The position numbers and the translations under genes were made by a program. Shown here piece by piece: positions 47,965 to 60,099 of a stretch of 64,000 bases of DNA; within the stretch, counting starts at the first letter, position 1, and each line of letters begins with the position of its first letter. This DNA comes from Cladorrhinum sp. PSN259. Taxonomy: Eukaryota; Ascomycota; Sordariomycetes; Sordariales; Podosporaceae. The stretch covers positions 558,001 to 622,000 of the forward strand of contig MU867072.1 in assembly GCA_033725935.1 (NCBI GenBank), read 5' to 3'. Under the pieces are notes generated by a model. It saw nothing but the letters and a program-made list of their open reading frames with translations. It made no database searches and was not told the DNA's origin.

Positions 47965-47983
47965 TATATATATATATATATAT
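47965..47983. repeat. (TA)9 microsatellite
   Basis: 19 bases of uninterrupted alternating TA, noncoding. Confidence 0.85.
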
Positions 47984-48529
47984 GAATATAAACAGTCAAC
48001 CAGCAAGATCTTGAAAAGACAGCAGAAAAACGCAAAAGAGAGGAGAAAGAGACGGCAGGAGTACCAAATAAAACGAGTCGTCGTTCTTTCTCATGATATT
48101 AAAAAAGGGAACCGAACCGATCCACACCCCAACCCTCATGCAAGATATAAAGGAACCAAAGAGTTAGGAGAGGATGCTAAAACACACACACACAACACAC
48201 GCTTTGCTGATTTCCGCTTTCCCGCAAACCGACTCCGTCCCATCTCTACCCGCCCGCTTCCCTTCCCTTCCCTTCCTGGCCCTGAACCCTCCTTCCATAC
48301 CTCCTCCCATACCTCCTCCCATCCCACCTTTAAAAAAAAAGAATAAAAAGGAAAACGAGCCGATGATGATAATGACCAGTATGAGGGATGATGATGATTT
48401 ACAAATGATGTAATAAAAAGAGTGAACAGCTCCAAAAAGAGACAGAAAAAAAAAGTTAAGTATAACGAAAAAGCTCGCAAAAAATCGGGTATACCCATGG
48501 TCCTATATTCGTTCCACTCCCTCCCTAAC

Positions 48530-50614
48530 CTAGCCAATAACCACTCTAGCTCCTTCTTTGCCCAGAACACCTCTCTCCTTGGGCTTGGGTGAATTACCCC
48601 GTCCCTTCTTGCGACTCAAGAAACCAAAGACACCTCCTGATCCGGAATCAGACTTGCCATCTGGGTCATTGTTTGCGCCGCTGGCGTCCGCTGGGAGGGT
48701 AGCGTCCTGTCTCGCAAGATCGGACCAGCTGCCACCGCCGTCCAGAGTTACCTGCACACCTCCCGTTGGCGAGCCAACAATCATACCTCCGGTTCCTGCT
48801 CGGTTTGGTCGGCTTGATGGTGTGTATGCTTGGGGATAAGGAGCGAGTGGGGGAGGTCGAATTGGTGTCGCGCTGTTGCCTGCTTTCCGTTGTTGTTGCG
48901 GTTGCGGTTGCTGGCTGTGGTTTGATGATGGGCGTTGGTGCTGGGCTGGGGCAGCCGTTGCATCGTCGGTTGTAAGGGCGCTTCCTGGTTGAAGGTTTTC
49001 TTTTGTGCCATTTTGCTGTTGCTGCTGCTGTTGCTGCTGGGCAGCGCCTGGTTTGTTATTTTGTTGTGTGATTCTAAAAAAAAAGGAGGTGGTTAGTAAG
49101 CCAAGCTGGGTGCAAAACAGGCGTAGGAAAACAAACTTCTTGTACGCAGCCAATGTATAATCAAACGGCCGGAAGTCGGTATCAATCATGCGATAGAGCT
49201 CATCCTCGCGAATCTCCTTGTCCGTGGCGTCATCCTTTAACCTCTCACGAGGCTTCTGTCTCCTGGCACGTGCCTCCAACGGCGCTTCTTCTAATAATAG
49301 TTCCTCCAAGTCGTATGTGGCATCAAAGTTGGTCTTTTCGGATGATGGCACGAATACCGGCTCAATCTCTTTCCTTTCCAAGGCGCCAAAGTCGATACAT
49401 GAGAAGAATTCGTTGAAAATGAAGCTATCCCAGGTGTGGCCGAGGCGCTTGTGTGGGTCGACGTCCAAAGCGGACTGTATTGCGTACATGCATGGCAGCG
49501 ATACGGGAGGGTTTGTGACGGGAAACCTTGGCTTGCCTGCCTGAATAACGGTGCTCAAAGAGGATTCCGAATTGCCTTCGAATGGTCTCTGTGATGGGGC
49601 ATTAGTGCCAAGTTCAAGCGGGGTTGTCCCACTACGTTGGGTTTGTGACAATGCAACTTGTCTAGGTACAAAGAAGCAAAAAGGAATCATCGTGTAAGTG
49701 GCTGGCGTCATTATGACATACCTTGTTGTAAATGCACTCATAGAAGAGAACACCCAATGACCACCAATCTGCGCGGACATCGTATCCATTTCCTGCGTAG
49801 ACCTCGGGAGCCAAATACGCGAGAGTTCCAGATTTGCTCGTCAAGAGCTTGCCTTGTACAATATCGGAAGCAACATTCTGAAAAGTTGTTAGTAAATAAT
49901 ACTTCGAGTTACCAACGGTGTGATGAGCCTTACAAAATCTGTCAAATGCACATGTCCATCTGCGTCAAGAAGCACGTTGTCGGGCTTCACGTCACGGTGA
50001 ACAATGCCTTGTCTGTGGACGTATCGCAGGGCACAGCCCAACTCAGCAATCCAAAACCTGACAGCATCCTCGGTAAATGTTTTTCTCGAGATGTGGAACC
50101 TCAAATCACCACCGCTCATGAGATCGACAACCAGGTACCTATGCAAATATCTGTCAGCCCCCAGCCCAACTCGTGTCGGTATGTTTTAGTCACCTACATA
50201 TATTCAATGTCCTGAAAACTGTATCGCAAGTTGCAAATGAACGGATGATTTACGTGCTCCAACATCCGCCTTTCTCGGATAATGTTGCGAACACTCTCAG
50301 AGCGAACAACTGTCGACGGGGTGTCAGTATCAGCATTTTTAGCTTCTGAAGTGGTGAGAGGGCAAACTGGAACCAACCTTCATCTTTTCGAATGTATTTG
50401 AGCGCGAACGATAGGCCCGTGTCCTTTCTTTCGACGATCCTTACTTTGCCAAATGCGCCTCGACCAACTACTCGCAGAAGACGAAAGTGATTTAGGTTGA
50501 CTAGCAAACACATCTTTGGTTAGTTTTTTTTAAAAGAGCTTCCCCCCCCCCCCTTGGTATATAGCACCCACCTTCACCGTCAAATTCGACGGGTTTGCCT
50601 TGGCTGTTGCCCAT
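48530..50614 (-). CDS. AGC/YANK-type Ser/Thr kinase (STK32-like)
   Basis: Seven exons on the minus strand: 50572-50614, 50378-50500, 50198-50309, 49934-50138, 49722-49877, 49137-49588, 48530-49073; 544 residues. The start MGNSQGKPVEFDGEVNLNHF mirrors the MG-x-KPPVFDE-VNFDHF opening of animal STK32. Kinase motifs: GRGAFGKV, Lys49 in FALKY, HRDVKPDN (Asp141) and DFN at 160-162 in place of DFG, a known trait of YANK kinases; YLAPEVY closes the activation segment. After the kinase domain an acidic LLLEEAPLEAR segment leads to DFDYT-like TDFRPFDYTLAAYKK, and a Gln-, Ser- and Pro-rich tail with a nine-residue Gln run. Gly2 could be myristoylated, though position 6 is Gly rather than Ser/Thr. Substrates in fungi are unknown. 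Confidence 0.92.
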
Positions 50615-53600
50615 GGCTGCTGCCGCGTTGTTTTTAACGATGCTTCCCGTATGTGTAACTACCCTCTTTTTCTGCCCAAGACAATTCGCAAGCGAAGAAA
50701 CAACTTTAAATGGGACCCGCGGGCTAATTATTGAAACAGTGGCGCTGGAGGAAAAGGTTGTGGTGGTTCTAGTTCTGGTTCACGGACGCTGGAACGCCAA
50801 ACTTGATCGTCATTCGGGTCGGGAGGTCTTGGCGGGTCGGAAACGATTAGAATTGACAATGGATCTCTGACTGCGGGGTTTCGTCCGGATCACGAGAATT
50901 GTCGCCGATTTTTTTGCGGTTGCTTCGATATGCTGAATATCGGTGCGGACGTGGAGGTCGGAACCGGAAGCTGCGTGGTGGCCGTGTAGCCGGAGAGCGG
51001 TGTTCAGGGGAGGTAGAAATCGGTGAGGTTCCGGCAGGCCAGGCGGTCGCGGAATTTGGATGAGGGGTACACCTTTAGGTATGTAGGTACAAAGTTAATT
51101 AAGTAAAAAACAAAAAAGGCCCCCAAAAAACTGGCGGTGATGAAAATACGGTGAAGGTTGAAGATGGTTCCTGCGAGGATTGGTTTTCCAACAGGAATCA
51201 AACAGGAACGCAAAAAATGCGTGGGCAGACTGGAATTGGAATGGCTTCAGCTTTGCTTCCAGGTTGTTGCTTTGTTGCGCATTAAAGGGGGCTGCAGCGG
51301 AGAGAGCCCGTTTATTAGAAGGGGAAAGGCGTCGACGAGAATGGAGGTGGTCCGCCCGTGGTGGATGTACTCCTCCCACCCCCAAAGATGCGTCCAAGGG
51401 CTTAAAGGCGTGGTAGCGGCACCTGTCGGAGAGCAAGTGGCTTGGGACGACAGGGATCAAGGGTCCCCAGCGAGCGGACATGCCAAGGTGGTGGTGATAA
51501 AGAAAATGTAAAGGGAACTGATGACCAGTCGCTCCAATCCACTTGCCCAGGGCAACAATCCAATTGACGGCAGCGGGTTTAAGCGGCCCTTGATTCCCTG
51601 ATTGTTGACTTGTCTTTTACAGATGGAACTTGTCTCAGATTTCGATTTGCGGTTGAGCATTTCCTCAAATCATCTCCCACGTTGCCTTTTTTCAGCCCGG
51701 GGACCTGCATGACCCCCCCAGGCTATCACTGCCACATGGGGCGCCATTTTCTTCATTTCCATTCTCCAACGTGGAAGCACAAACGGCCTGTGATATGTGA
51801 CAAACCTGTCCCCAAGGGAAAGCCGGAAGCTGAGCTGAAAACAAAGTCAAATTCGGTCCCTGGAAATTCCGTAATGTCGGCACTCTGGGCTGGCCCCTGT
51901 CCTGCTGCAGTGGCATCTTTGTTCTACTGCAGGGGCGACCTGACACAAAAAAGATCTCGATACAGACCGTTCCCCGGTTCTGCTCGTGGCGACCTCGTGG
52001 CTCTCTGCGTGGGCGGGTGGAGGTTGACAGCGCGTGGCAATTGAACCCGGCAAGCTAGCGACTGGTCGGCGTGTCTTGGATAATTGCGTCTGGTGGAGAG
52101 CTGACGCGATTTTCGCTCTTTTCCCTCTCCCTCGGAGTCGGTGCATGTGAGGCTCATGGGCTCGATTAGTGAAGGTAGCAGATCCGTGCGCCTGTAAAAT
52201 TGGCCGAACCTGTCTCCAACGCTCGTTATGCTAACTTTACCAACCATGGTCGTTACCAGTAAATGGCAAGCGTGCGGGGAGACGGGCTTCTCATGGAGAT
52301 GATAATAGCGTGCGGGGGCGTCACTACGGTAGGTACCACCCGCCATTCGCCATTCTCTTCTTGCGGGGGGTACAACATGACTCCAAAAAGCACAACTGCG
52401 GCGCCGGCATCAAGCATGCGACCTTGGAAAGCATCGTTGTCTTGTATCAAACAAGCAAGGTGGTACTCACAGATCGCCAGCTTCATTTAATATCGATTTT
52501 ATACGATGTAGTCTTATGTTTTACTTTTTTGCGCAGAATCAGAGATAAAACATTGTTGTTGCTGCTGTCTTTCCCCTCTTCAGTTGCTCCCCCCACACCC
52601 AATGTCGCATTCGCTTTCAGAACCAGCTCTCTTCTCCAGACGGGCATCTCGCTAGCATCGGCCTATAGCGTCGTCGCTGGTCAGATACCAAGGGAGTGGG
52701 TTTGGTAGGCACGGCAGGATAATACAACACGACCCCGCCAGAGAGAACATCAACAAACTTGTGAATAGCCACGCACGGAACTATGGGTGCCGGCTGTCAT
52801 ATTTCGCTATCAACATGGGTGCATGTTGGGTGCTGCTTGCAGCAAGGGAAAAGCAAGGCAGCGGCACAAAGTATATGATGTGTGGTGAACAGAGTCCCTT
52901 CGCTGATGAGTCCTGTAATACAAGCCAATATGAATGCTACTCGATCCACCAACGTGACCCCAACATGTCAATATTCGGCTCCCGTTTCCGGGATTGGTAA
53001 GTGGGCAGGCTGTTTACATACATATCTACACGTGCAGATGTAAGTACACCACGGAATATTTCCCGCCTCAAATTGTATGGTGTATGCGTAGTGGGTAGAG
53101 GATCCAACCTCCGTGCCGCCTCACTCAAAAGATTCGCCCAGGATTTCGGTGATCGGTCATGTCCGCTACCAACTTTTTGACCAATCTGTAGCCAAAGTGT
53201 CTTGCATGGCACTACCACGCTCTGCGGCACAACCTGAAACCAATGGATCAACAATCCTCTCCTAACGGGGCAGGTTTCTAGAAGTTCCAGAAGCCTTCTC
53301 TTGCATGATGAATCCTTGGATTTTGTCTCGGCCAGACATGCACACGCCCAGGATGCCGAGCGACTGGATAGGTACCTACCCACTGCCCCTTTAAGGTTAT
53401 TTGCCCTGGAAACCGGAGTCTCATCCGCCCCGCCGCGCGAGGAGATTTCTTAGATTTTTTGCCTTCGCCCAATCACTTTTCCGCCCCATTAATCTGCATG
53501 CAGATCGACCAAAATTTCTCCTTTGACTTCCCTCCACAAGATTGGAACAGTGTGACGCTGCGGTGTTCGCGATACTGTGACCGGCTGACAGAAAACAGGG

Positions 53601-54598
53601 TGCTGACTGCTGACTGGGCCGCACACTTACTGTAGGATCAGATGCGGATCTCGGGCAGAAGCACTTGTTGTGATATTACCGTATTCCCTTCTGGCAAACA
53701 CGTGTTTTTGAACGGGTTTGCCGCTGCGTTATCCGCAATGGTCGTGAGGCGGGAGTTGCACCTCCAGGGTTGCCTATTGACTGATGTAAGCGGACATTCG
53801 CACAGTCCGATACGCGATCCAGCCAGACAGGATTCCCAGGTTGGAATAAGTGAAAACAGGGGTTGTTTTACTGGCACGCCGAAATCTGAACGGGAATATT
53901 CCTTCCGATAGTGCGATATGTCGCGATATGGCTGTTCCGATGACCAGTTGTTGATGACATGTCACAAAAGAGAAATAAGGCGTCCATCCAATGTCACTCA
54001 AAGGGTTCACAGAATCATTTCTGAAAGTTGATGAGGTGAGCCTCTATGGACGAGGTCCCGTCCTCCAAGATGAGTACGGGAATGACCAGCTCTGGTTGGA
54101 CACAGAGGTCTGTTGACATGGCACAAAATGTCAAATGCAGAGACACGTAAGCTGTCGTCGATTTGGAATACCCAAAACACAATATCAGCAATCTCCCCAA
54201 AAATATGTTGAAAGAAGAAATGCCACCTCACCATCGGAAATTAAAACTAAAAATAAAGCAATCGCTTTCAAAAGGTTGCAATCCGCAAAAGAAAGTATAA
54301 TCTCTCGTCTCGATTCAGGTGATACCACGCCCCCACTGCGGGGGAAATTGATGAGCCATCTGGCCCTCTAAAACCTCCCGTCGCCATGACGTCACTAGTT
54401 CCACATCATCACGAAATCAGTGGTAGAGGTCCTAATGTGTACACGTGCGGCCACCATGACCACACGACTTTCCGGCAATTGGTCTCTATAACACCGTCTA
54501 GGAGTTTTTCGTTTGTGAAACAGACTCTTTGGTCCAGTAACAAATTTCATTGGCCCACATCACTCAGAAGTCAACAAAACATAAACACAAACAACACA
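50615..54598. other. 4 kb stretch without a supported gene
   Basis: It separates the YANK kinase (-) from the small mitochondrial protein gene (+). Frames of up to about 148 codons occur on both strands but none shows a domain or sensible splicing. It probably includes both promoters; the rest could hold noncoding RNA, which I cannot identify by eye. Confidence 0.45.
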
Positions 54599-55039
54599 AT
54601 GGCTTCCCTCCGCTCAGTGTCGCAATCCTCAAGACCTCTATTCCGGGCAGCATCACTCCTTCGGACACCACTAAGAGTCCGGCAGTTTCAATCCGGCGCC
54701 TCTACTCGGCAGGAGGTCAAAGGAGAATCGCGAAAGCCGGAAGACAGGAGTACTCTCAATCCAAGGTCGTCCGAATACACCATGAGCGGCTTCGACGGGG
54801 ATGTGGTTGAAAAGTCGGACACCTCCTTCAACCCGAATAATACTACTCCGGAGGAAGAATTCGCCAAAGCCGGGAACGGAAATAATGTGCTCGAGGTGAG
54901 CGGGGCCAATCGTGAGATATCCAAGTGCACGGATGAGAAGTGTGACGAGAAGACGATGCATCGCAAGGACAGAAGCGTCGAGAGCAAGCCTTCAAGGAAG
55001 CATGGCAAGTTTCCGCCTGGTGGCGGTCACAAGGCTTGA
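54599..55039 (+). CDS. Small hypothetical mitochondrial protein
   Basis: 146 residues, single exon. The frame is open upstream to an ATG at 54386, but the ATG at 54599 begins a clear presequence: MASLRSVSQSSRPLFRAASL, then LRTPLRVRQFQS, basic, Ser-rich and without acids. The rest is hydrophilic and probably disordered, with RSSEYTMSGFDGDVVEKSD, FNPNNTTPEEEFAKAGNGN and a Lys-rich tail ending GGGHKA. Proteins of this layout are common in Pezizomycotina and uncharacterised. Cys in SKCTDEKCDEK is a possible feature. It is convergent with the RING gene (220 bases between stops). Mitochondrial location is inferred from the N-terminus. Confidence 0.72.
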   Translation: MASLRSVSQSSRPLFRAASLLRTPLRVRQFQSGASTRQEVKGESRKPEDRSTLNPRSSEYTMSGFDGDVVEKSDTSFNPNNTTPEEEFAKAGNGNNVLEVSGANREISKCTDEKCDEKTMHRKDRSVESKPSRKHGKFPPGGGHKA

Positions 55040-55259
55040 AAGAAAGGGAGAATGGGAAAGACAAATTGTAAAAACCAAGCAATCGGCAGTTATAAACCAA
55101 ACGAGGGGTCCAAGTTAGGCATATCTATAACATCCACGCATCAAATCTATCATAGCATTAGTGCTTGAGAAACTTACAATAACAGCATATCATAACCGGA
55201 CCCTTTTTGCTCCAGTCAAGTCCAACTCAATAAAACTTTCCATCAAACAGTCAAGAGAA

Positions 55260-55928
55260 TTAAGCATACAACCCATCCAGATCATCATCCTCTTCCTCGT
55301 CATCTTGTTTTACCACCTCCACCTTCTTCTTCTTCTTCCCCAATTCAGTCCTACACAACGGACAATTCCCCTTTGACCTCAACCAAGGTCCCACGCACTC
55401 CAGATCAAACTTGTGACTGCTGTGGCACGGAAGCTCCACGATGAGGCAGTACTTGTCGTCCAGGTAGCGTTCCGCGCAGATGGGGCAAGTCTCGTCATCC
55501 TTAATCTTCTTGCGGTCGACCCGATCCAGAGAATCGACGTATTCCTGGGAAACGCCCTCTATCTCTCGAGGTGGATGGAGGACATCCTCGCTGAGTTCCG
55601 TGACGAGTGATTCAAGAAAGTTGCGGTTCTCCTGGTTGGGCGCATCAAGTGCCAGAGTGCCGAATTGATCTTGGAGGAGGCGGAAGAGGGCTGAGATGTC
55701 GGTTGGGTTGGCGGTTGCGTGGGGGTTTTGGTGGGTTTCTTGGGGTGGAAGGGTGTTTTGGAGGTGGGCGGTGAAGGTGGACATGTCTACCCTGCGATGC
55801 TGGGTTGGGGGTGTTGAAGAGGGCTTGATATTATGTTCAACTGTTTGGAAGGTGTTAGCTTGGTGGTTGTGTTTTAAGATTGATGGAGGGGAAGTAGTGG
55901 TCAGCTTGCCTTCATATTGGGTCGCCAT
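55260..55928 (-). CDS. RING-H2 zinc finger protein, probable E3 ubiquitin ligase
   Basis: 222 residues if unspliced. The RING-H2 domain (about residues 147-192) reads CPICAERY, then ELPCHSSHKFDLECV and GNCPLCRTEL, giving the Cys3-His2-Cys3 ligand set. Upstream are SALFRLLQDQFGTLAL and a helical stretch; the C-terminus is Lys-rich then acidic (KKKKKVEVVKQDDEEEDDD). RING-H2 domains recruit E2 enzymes; substrate unknown. A possible in-frame GC-AG intron of 69 nt at 55841-55909 (GAAG|GCAAGC, CTAAC branch point, AAACAG acceptor) would remove 23 residues near the start. Both versions stay open, so the N-terminus is uncertain. A Met at residue 49 is a further alternative start. Confidence 0.8.
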   Translation of the reverse strand: MATQYEGKLTTTSPPSILKHNHQANTFQTVEHNIKPSSTPPTQHRRVDMSTFTAHLQNTLPPQETHQNPHATANPTDISALFRLLQDQFGTLALDAPNQENRNFLESLVTELSEDVLHPPREIEGVSQEYVDSLDRVDRKKIKDDETCPICAERYLDDKYCLIVELPCHSSHKFDLECVGPWLRSKGNCPLCRTELGKKKKKVEVVKQDDEEEDDDLDGLYA

Positions 55929-56785
55929 TTTGAGGTCGTCGTCGGTCTCGAGATGTGTATTTAGAATGATTAGAAAGGTGAAGTATGTTGTGTTCCCTTA
56001 ACTTGATGTGGGTTTGTTTGCCAGGAGGTCGCCGAGATTTATGTGGTGCATATCGGTTTGTATAGGCAGCTTCAAGTTGCGCGGAGCTTGTGCAGTTGTA
56101 TCGCGGCCTGGTGGTGGGGAAGGGGAGCTGTCAGAGCATGGCACGTGCACGGACAGCTGGGGATGTTGGGGAAGCTGTGGTGGGCCTGCAGTAAATTGAT
56201 CCCCTAAAGCACCGCCAGGCGTGCCGGGGCAGGCGTTTATCCAATCTTCACATCCTCAACCCTTAGGTGTTTCATGTTTCTGGGCAATAATCAATCATAA
56301 GATCAGAGAAAACAAAAGAAATTGGAGAATTCCACATCTCCCCCAGTTTAGCCTTTTGATTTTCCAATTGTTTCCTCAAAGCATTGTCAGAGAGCCTGCA
56401 ACCTTTCACCACGTGGAAACAGTGAACACCCACCTATTCCTGAGCTGCCTACAAACGAGGACCACCAATTCGTGTAACATATCAGAACCTGGCACGGCAT
56501 ATTGTATGAAACCAACCAAAAGTACCAGTTCCAGGGACAAGATCAGCCATTAAAACTATTTTAGCCAACTGCAGGCGCAGATTCTCGGATTGGAGCAACG
56601 TCGCTGTTGGGCTGCAAGGAAAAAGACACCGCTTCGAGGAACTTATGACATCATTTGAGACCGGCAATATTTAATAAACAACCAAGTGCACAGGAGGAAT
56701 GGTCTAGACGCGCCGTATCACCTTCGGCACATGTTGTATTCCGCCTGCTTCATTTTCTAGGGGATCATTTTCAGTAGGACGCAAA
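55929..56785. promoter_or_regulatory. Shared upstream region of RING (-) and alpha/beta hydrolase (+) genes
   Basis: 857 bases between divergent starts; promoter role inferred from position. No gene supported. Confidence 0.45.
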
Positions 56786-59665
56786 ATGAACACGGCGACG
56801 GTGTCGCTGGCAGTCACTCCCACGGTTGTCTCCACACTACTCGCGCATGTAAGTTAGAGTTTAGCAACTCAATTGAGTTTAACAGACATGAGACGGGTGG
56901 ATTGTTAATCGGTCTCACAGTACCTCAAAAGAAAGCCTCTCGCTCATAAGCCCACCGCTCACCTGTCGTATCATGAAGGCCTTCACCTAATTCGGTCATT
57001 TTTAGACCATGCCTCACATCACACGGTAGAGGACCTTCAAGCGTTCACCAGCCAATGGGTGCCTCATCCACAATGGGTCAGGGTCGACGAGGTAGAAATT
57101 GTCGAGTCTCATCTCTCACGGGCCGCGGATTGTTTGACTGAACAGCTTGGTCCGGAGGGTATCCGTCAAGTCGGAGGCAAGAATTGGTGGCAATGGCGCA
57201 AACCAAAGTCACCGCTCAAGGCCGAGTGGATCGAGATGAAGGCAGATTATCAGGAACGCAAGAAGAAGGCGGATCCAGGTAACCGCGTCATGCTATATGT
57301 TCACGGGGGAGCATATTACTTTGGCAGTGTTGATGAGCATCGCTACCAAATCCAGCGGCACGCAAGAAAGCTCAAGGCGCGGGCATTGGCCCCAAGATAC
57401 CGCCTTGCACCCCAATTCCCTTTCCCATGTGGCCTCCAAGACTGTTTGGCAACATATCTCTATCTTCTCACGCAGCACGACCCGAGCACTATCATCTTGG
57501 CTGGAGACTCTGCAGGGGGTGGTATGGTACTCTCTCTGATGGTTATCCTCAGAGATCAGGGAATACCTTTGCCTGCAGGCGCTGTGCTTATCAGCCCATG
57601 GGTGGATCTCACCCATTCGTTCCCAAGCGTTGCTGGCGAATGTCCCCTTGACTACATCCCGCCGTCTGGATTCCATCACAAGCCCTCTCCAGCATGGCCT
57701 CCTCCGGACGAGGATGAACTGGAAGAGCTCAAGAAAGTTGCTATTCAGCAGAAGAAGGATATCGCTGTAAACAGTGCGGTTTCTGAGGCTGCCGAAGTAC
57801 CTAGCTTAAAAGACGTCAAGGAGGCCACTCATAGGTTGGTGTTCGATATCGACGGGGAAAGGTACGATGTCAAAGAGCAGATTCAGGTAAGGCTCCATTT
57901 CTCCAGCACCATCAGTATCCGGAAACGCTAACTTTTCCAGATGTACACCACCAACGAACTCCTGATGCACCCCTTGGTCAGTCCCATCATGCAACCAACT
58001 CTGGGCGGTTTGCCTCCTCTGCTCATCATGGTCGGTGGCGGCGAGGTCCTTCGTGACGAGCAAATTTACCTCGCTCACAAATGCGCCAACCCTTCGCAGT
58101 ATCTCCCCCCGGATGCTTTGATGACTGAGAAAGCCAAAGCCCAGCTCGAACACTACAAACCGACCGATGTTCAACTTCAAGTCTGGGAAGATCTTTGCCA
58201 TGTTGCACCTACACTCAGCTTCACCAGACCGGCAAAGTACATGTATCGAAGCATAGCCCAATTCTCCGCCTGGGCTCTAGCCCGTGCACAGCAAACTTCA
58301 ATCGACATCCAAGATGATGATCAAATCTCTGTCATCTCCTCTCAATCTAGCGCCAGCAGCACTCCCGACAATGATGAATCTCCAAACTCCAAATCTGAGT
58401 CCAAACCTTCCATTGGAAGACTCACCACGTCTTACTTTCAGTCCCCAAGCCTCCCGCCATTTGAGAACCACCTTATCAGACAACTTGTCACACGCCATGG
58501 CGAGATTCTTCCCTTGCCCCCTCCGGAGGAACTTCCAGGTTGCACCATGTCCCGCGATCTTGTGGGAGTGGTCAAGGTAGGCACAGTTCGGAAATGGCTG
58601 GTACGTAAGCGTCGTTGGGATCGGAAGTTTGCCAAGACAAAGGTCAAGGTGCACCAGCAGCGAGTCAAGGATATCCAGGAAGGGGGTTATGAAGTGTTTC
58701 CGGATGGAGACGTGCCGCCGCCGAGTGCGTTGGCTGGGAGACGGAGGAAGGTGCCTGCTGTTCCTACCGGGAAAGAAGCGGGCGGTAAGAGGGTGAAGGG
58801 ATTCGGGTTGTCGATTTGGGGTGGATGGGGCAGTAAGCACGATAAGGATACTATTGACAGGGAGGAGAAGGCTGAGACTGGAGGGAATGAGAAGGTTGCG
58901 GAAGGGGAGAAGGGAGAAGGGGAGGGTGCGAGGGATTGGAAGGAGCTGGAGGGACAGAAGGGTGTTGGCGGTGATAACGGGGTGGGGTTGCCTGCCAAGG
59001 GGAAGATCAAGGTTTGGAGGAGGTGGGTGACGGATGAGAACCAGGTTTCAGATCCGAAGATTCCGAGCGAAGTGAAGGACGAGGATGAGGATATGAAGCC
59101 GGCGGGGTTGATGGCACCTCAGCCGGTTGAGGATGATAAACCTAAGGAGCAGGTTGCTGATAATGTTGAGGTTCAGGTTGAGGGCAAAGGGGAACGTCAA
59201 AATAATGAGGACGCCAAACAATCTACCCAGGAGGGACAGGGGTTTGAGTTTTTGTCCCCTCCTGACGAGAGCAAGGGCATCTCTGGAAAGAGACTGTTCC
59301 TGGGTGGACTTGCTACACCATTCAGTCTGAAAAAGGAGGCTGAGACGGCCAGCATGATAACGCTCCAGTCACCCAGAGATCCTGATGGACAGTCGATTAG
59401 GCTATCAATGGCGGATTCGGCGAGTTTTGTGGTGACACCTGCGGCTGGTTTGGAGGATAATGGACGGGGAGAGAAGAAGACTGAAAATGCTGATGAGGAG
59501 GGGGAAAAGAAGGATCAGTTCGCCGAAGGATTGTTCCCGCCGACACCATCAACCATGCTGACTCCTTCTTTTATGACTGTTACTCCTGGATGGGATACTC
59601 CAGGGGCGAGCAGACCGGAACTGGAGCGGTTCGTTACTGCTGATGAGATCCCGAGAAGTTCTTGA
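56786..59665 (+). CDS. HSL-type alpha/beta hydrolase (esterase/lipase) with long charged C-terminal extension
   Basis: Three exons: 56786-56848, 56921-57886, 57941-59665; 917 residues. The hydrolase domain (about residues 68-470) has the HGGA oxyanion motif (149-152), GDSAGG with nucleophile Ser218, a candidate Asp382 in GEVLRDE and His430 in CHVAP: a complete hormone-sensitive-lipase-type triad. The first 20 residues are mildly hydrophobic and could be a membrane anchor. About 60 residues between GDSAGG and the Asp form a Lys/Glu-rich insert. From about 470 to 917 the protein is charged and low complexity, with a basic KWLVRKRRWDRKFAKTKVKV stretch and a Pro/Thr-rich end (PPTPSTMLTPSF). Typical family members have 300-450 residues, so the tail is unusual. 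Substrate unknown; esters of lipids or sterols are likely. Confidence 0.88.
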
Positions 59666-60099
59666 GAAGTTTGCTGTTTTGTTTCGATACCCCCCTTTTG
59701 GCACAGTAAGCGATCGTGTATCGTTTCCATGATCTGGATTCATTCTTCTTCCTTGGAAGTTTGTCTCGAGAATAGCCGGTAATTAATAGCTTTAGCAAAG
59801 ATATGTAGCATTCATTAGCTCTAATATTTTGTTTTTACGTCCTTTGAGATATATGCTCAGATCAAGCCTGACATGGAACTTGACAATTTGTGTGATTTTT
59901 TGTACAGTAGATATACAACTTTGGCTGGTTTGTTCCAACCTAGACAAACAAAAAACTCCTTGAACGCCAGTTTTTCCATGATATTTGTGTGTGTACATGG
60001 TGTGTGCCCCCTTGCCGCCTTTCAACCAGTTGACCACACCCGATGCACTGCCCCAGATCCCTTTTCACGCCCTCCGCTGTCGTTCAAACTTTGATCTTT
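59666..60099. other. Intergenic between convergent hydrolase and mL41 genes
   Basis: 434 bases of AT-rich 3' flanks. Nothing else seen. Confidence 0.5.

Larger units (their letters stand above)
46505..48529. other. 2 kb AT-rich intergenic between convergent bZIP and kinase genes
   Basis: No gene supported. It contains a 42-bp tandem duplication (47313-47396), a TA repeat (47965-47983), and a CCTTCC / CATACCTCCTCC tract near 48258-48325. Confidence 0.55.

Noticed and set aside
54386..54598. Upstream in-frame ATG extending the small mitochondrial protein by 71 residues
   Set aside because: It would bury the clear mitochondrial presequence beginning at 54599; the extension has His-rich, promoter-like composition.
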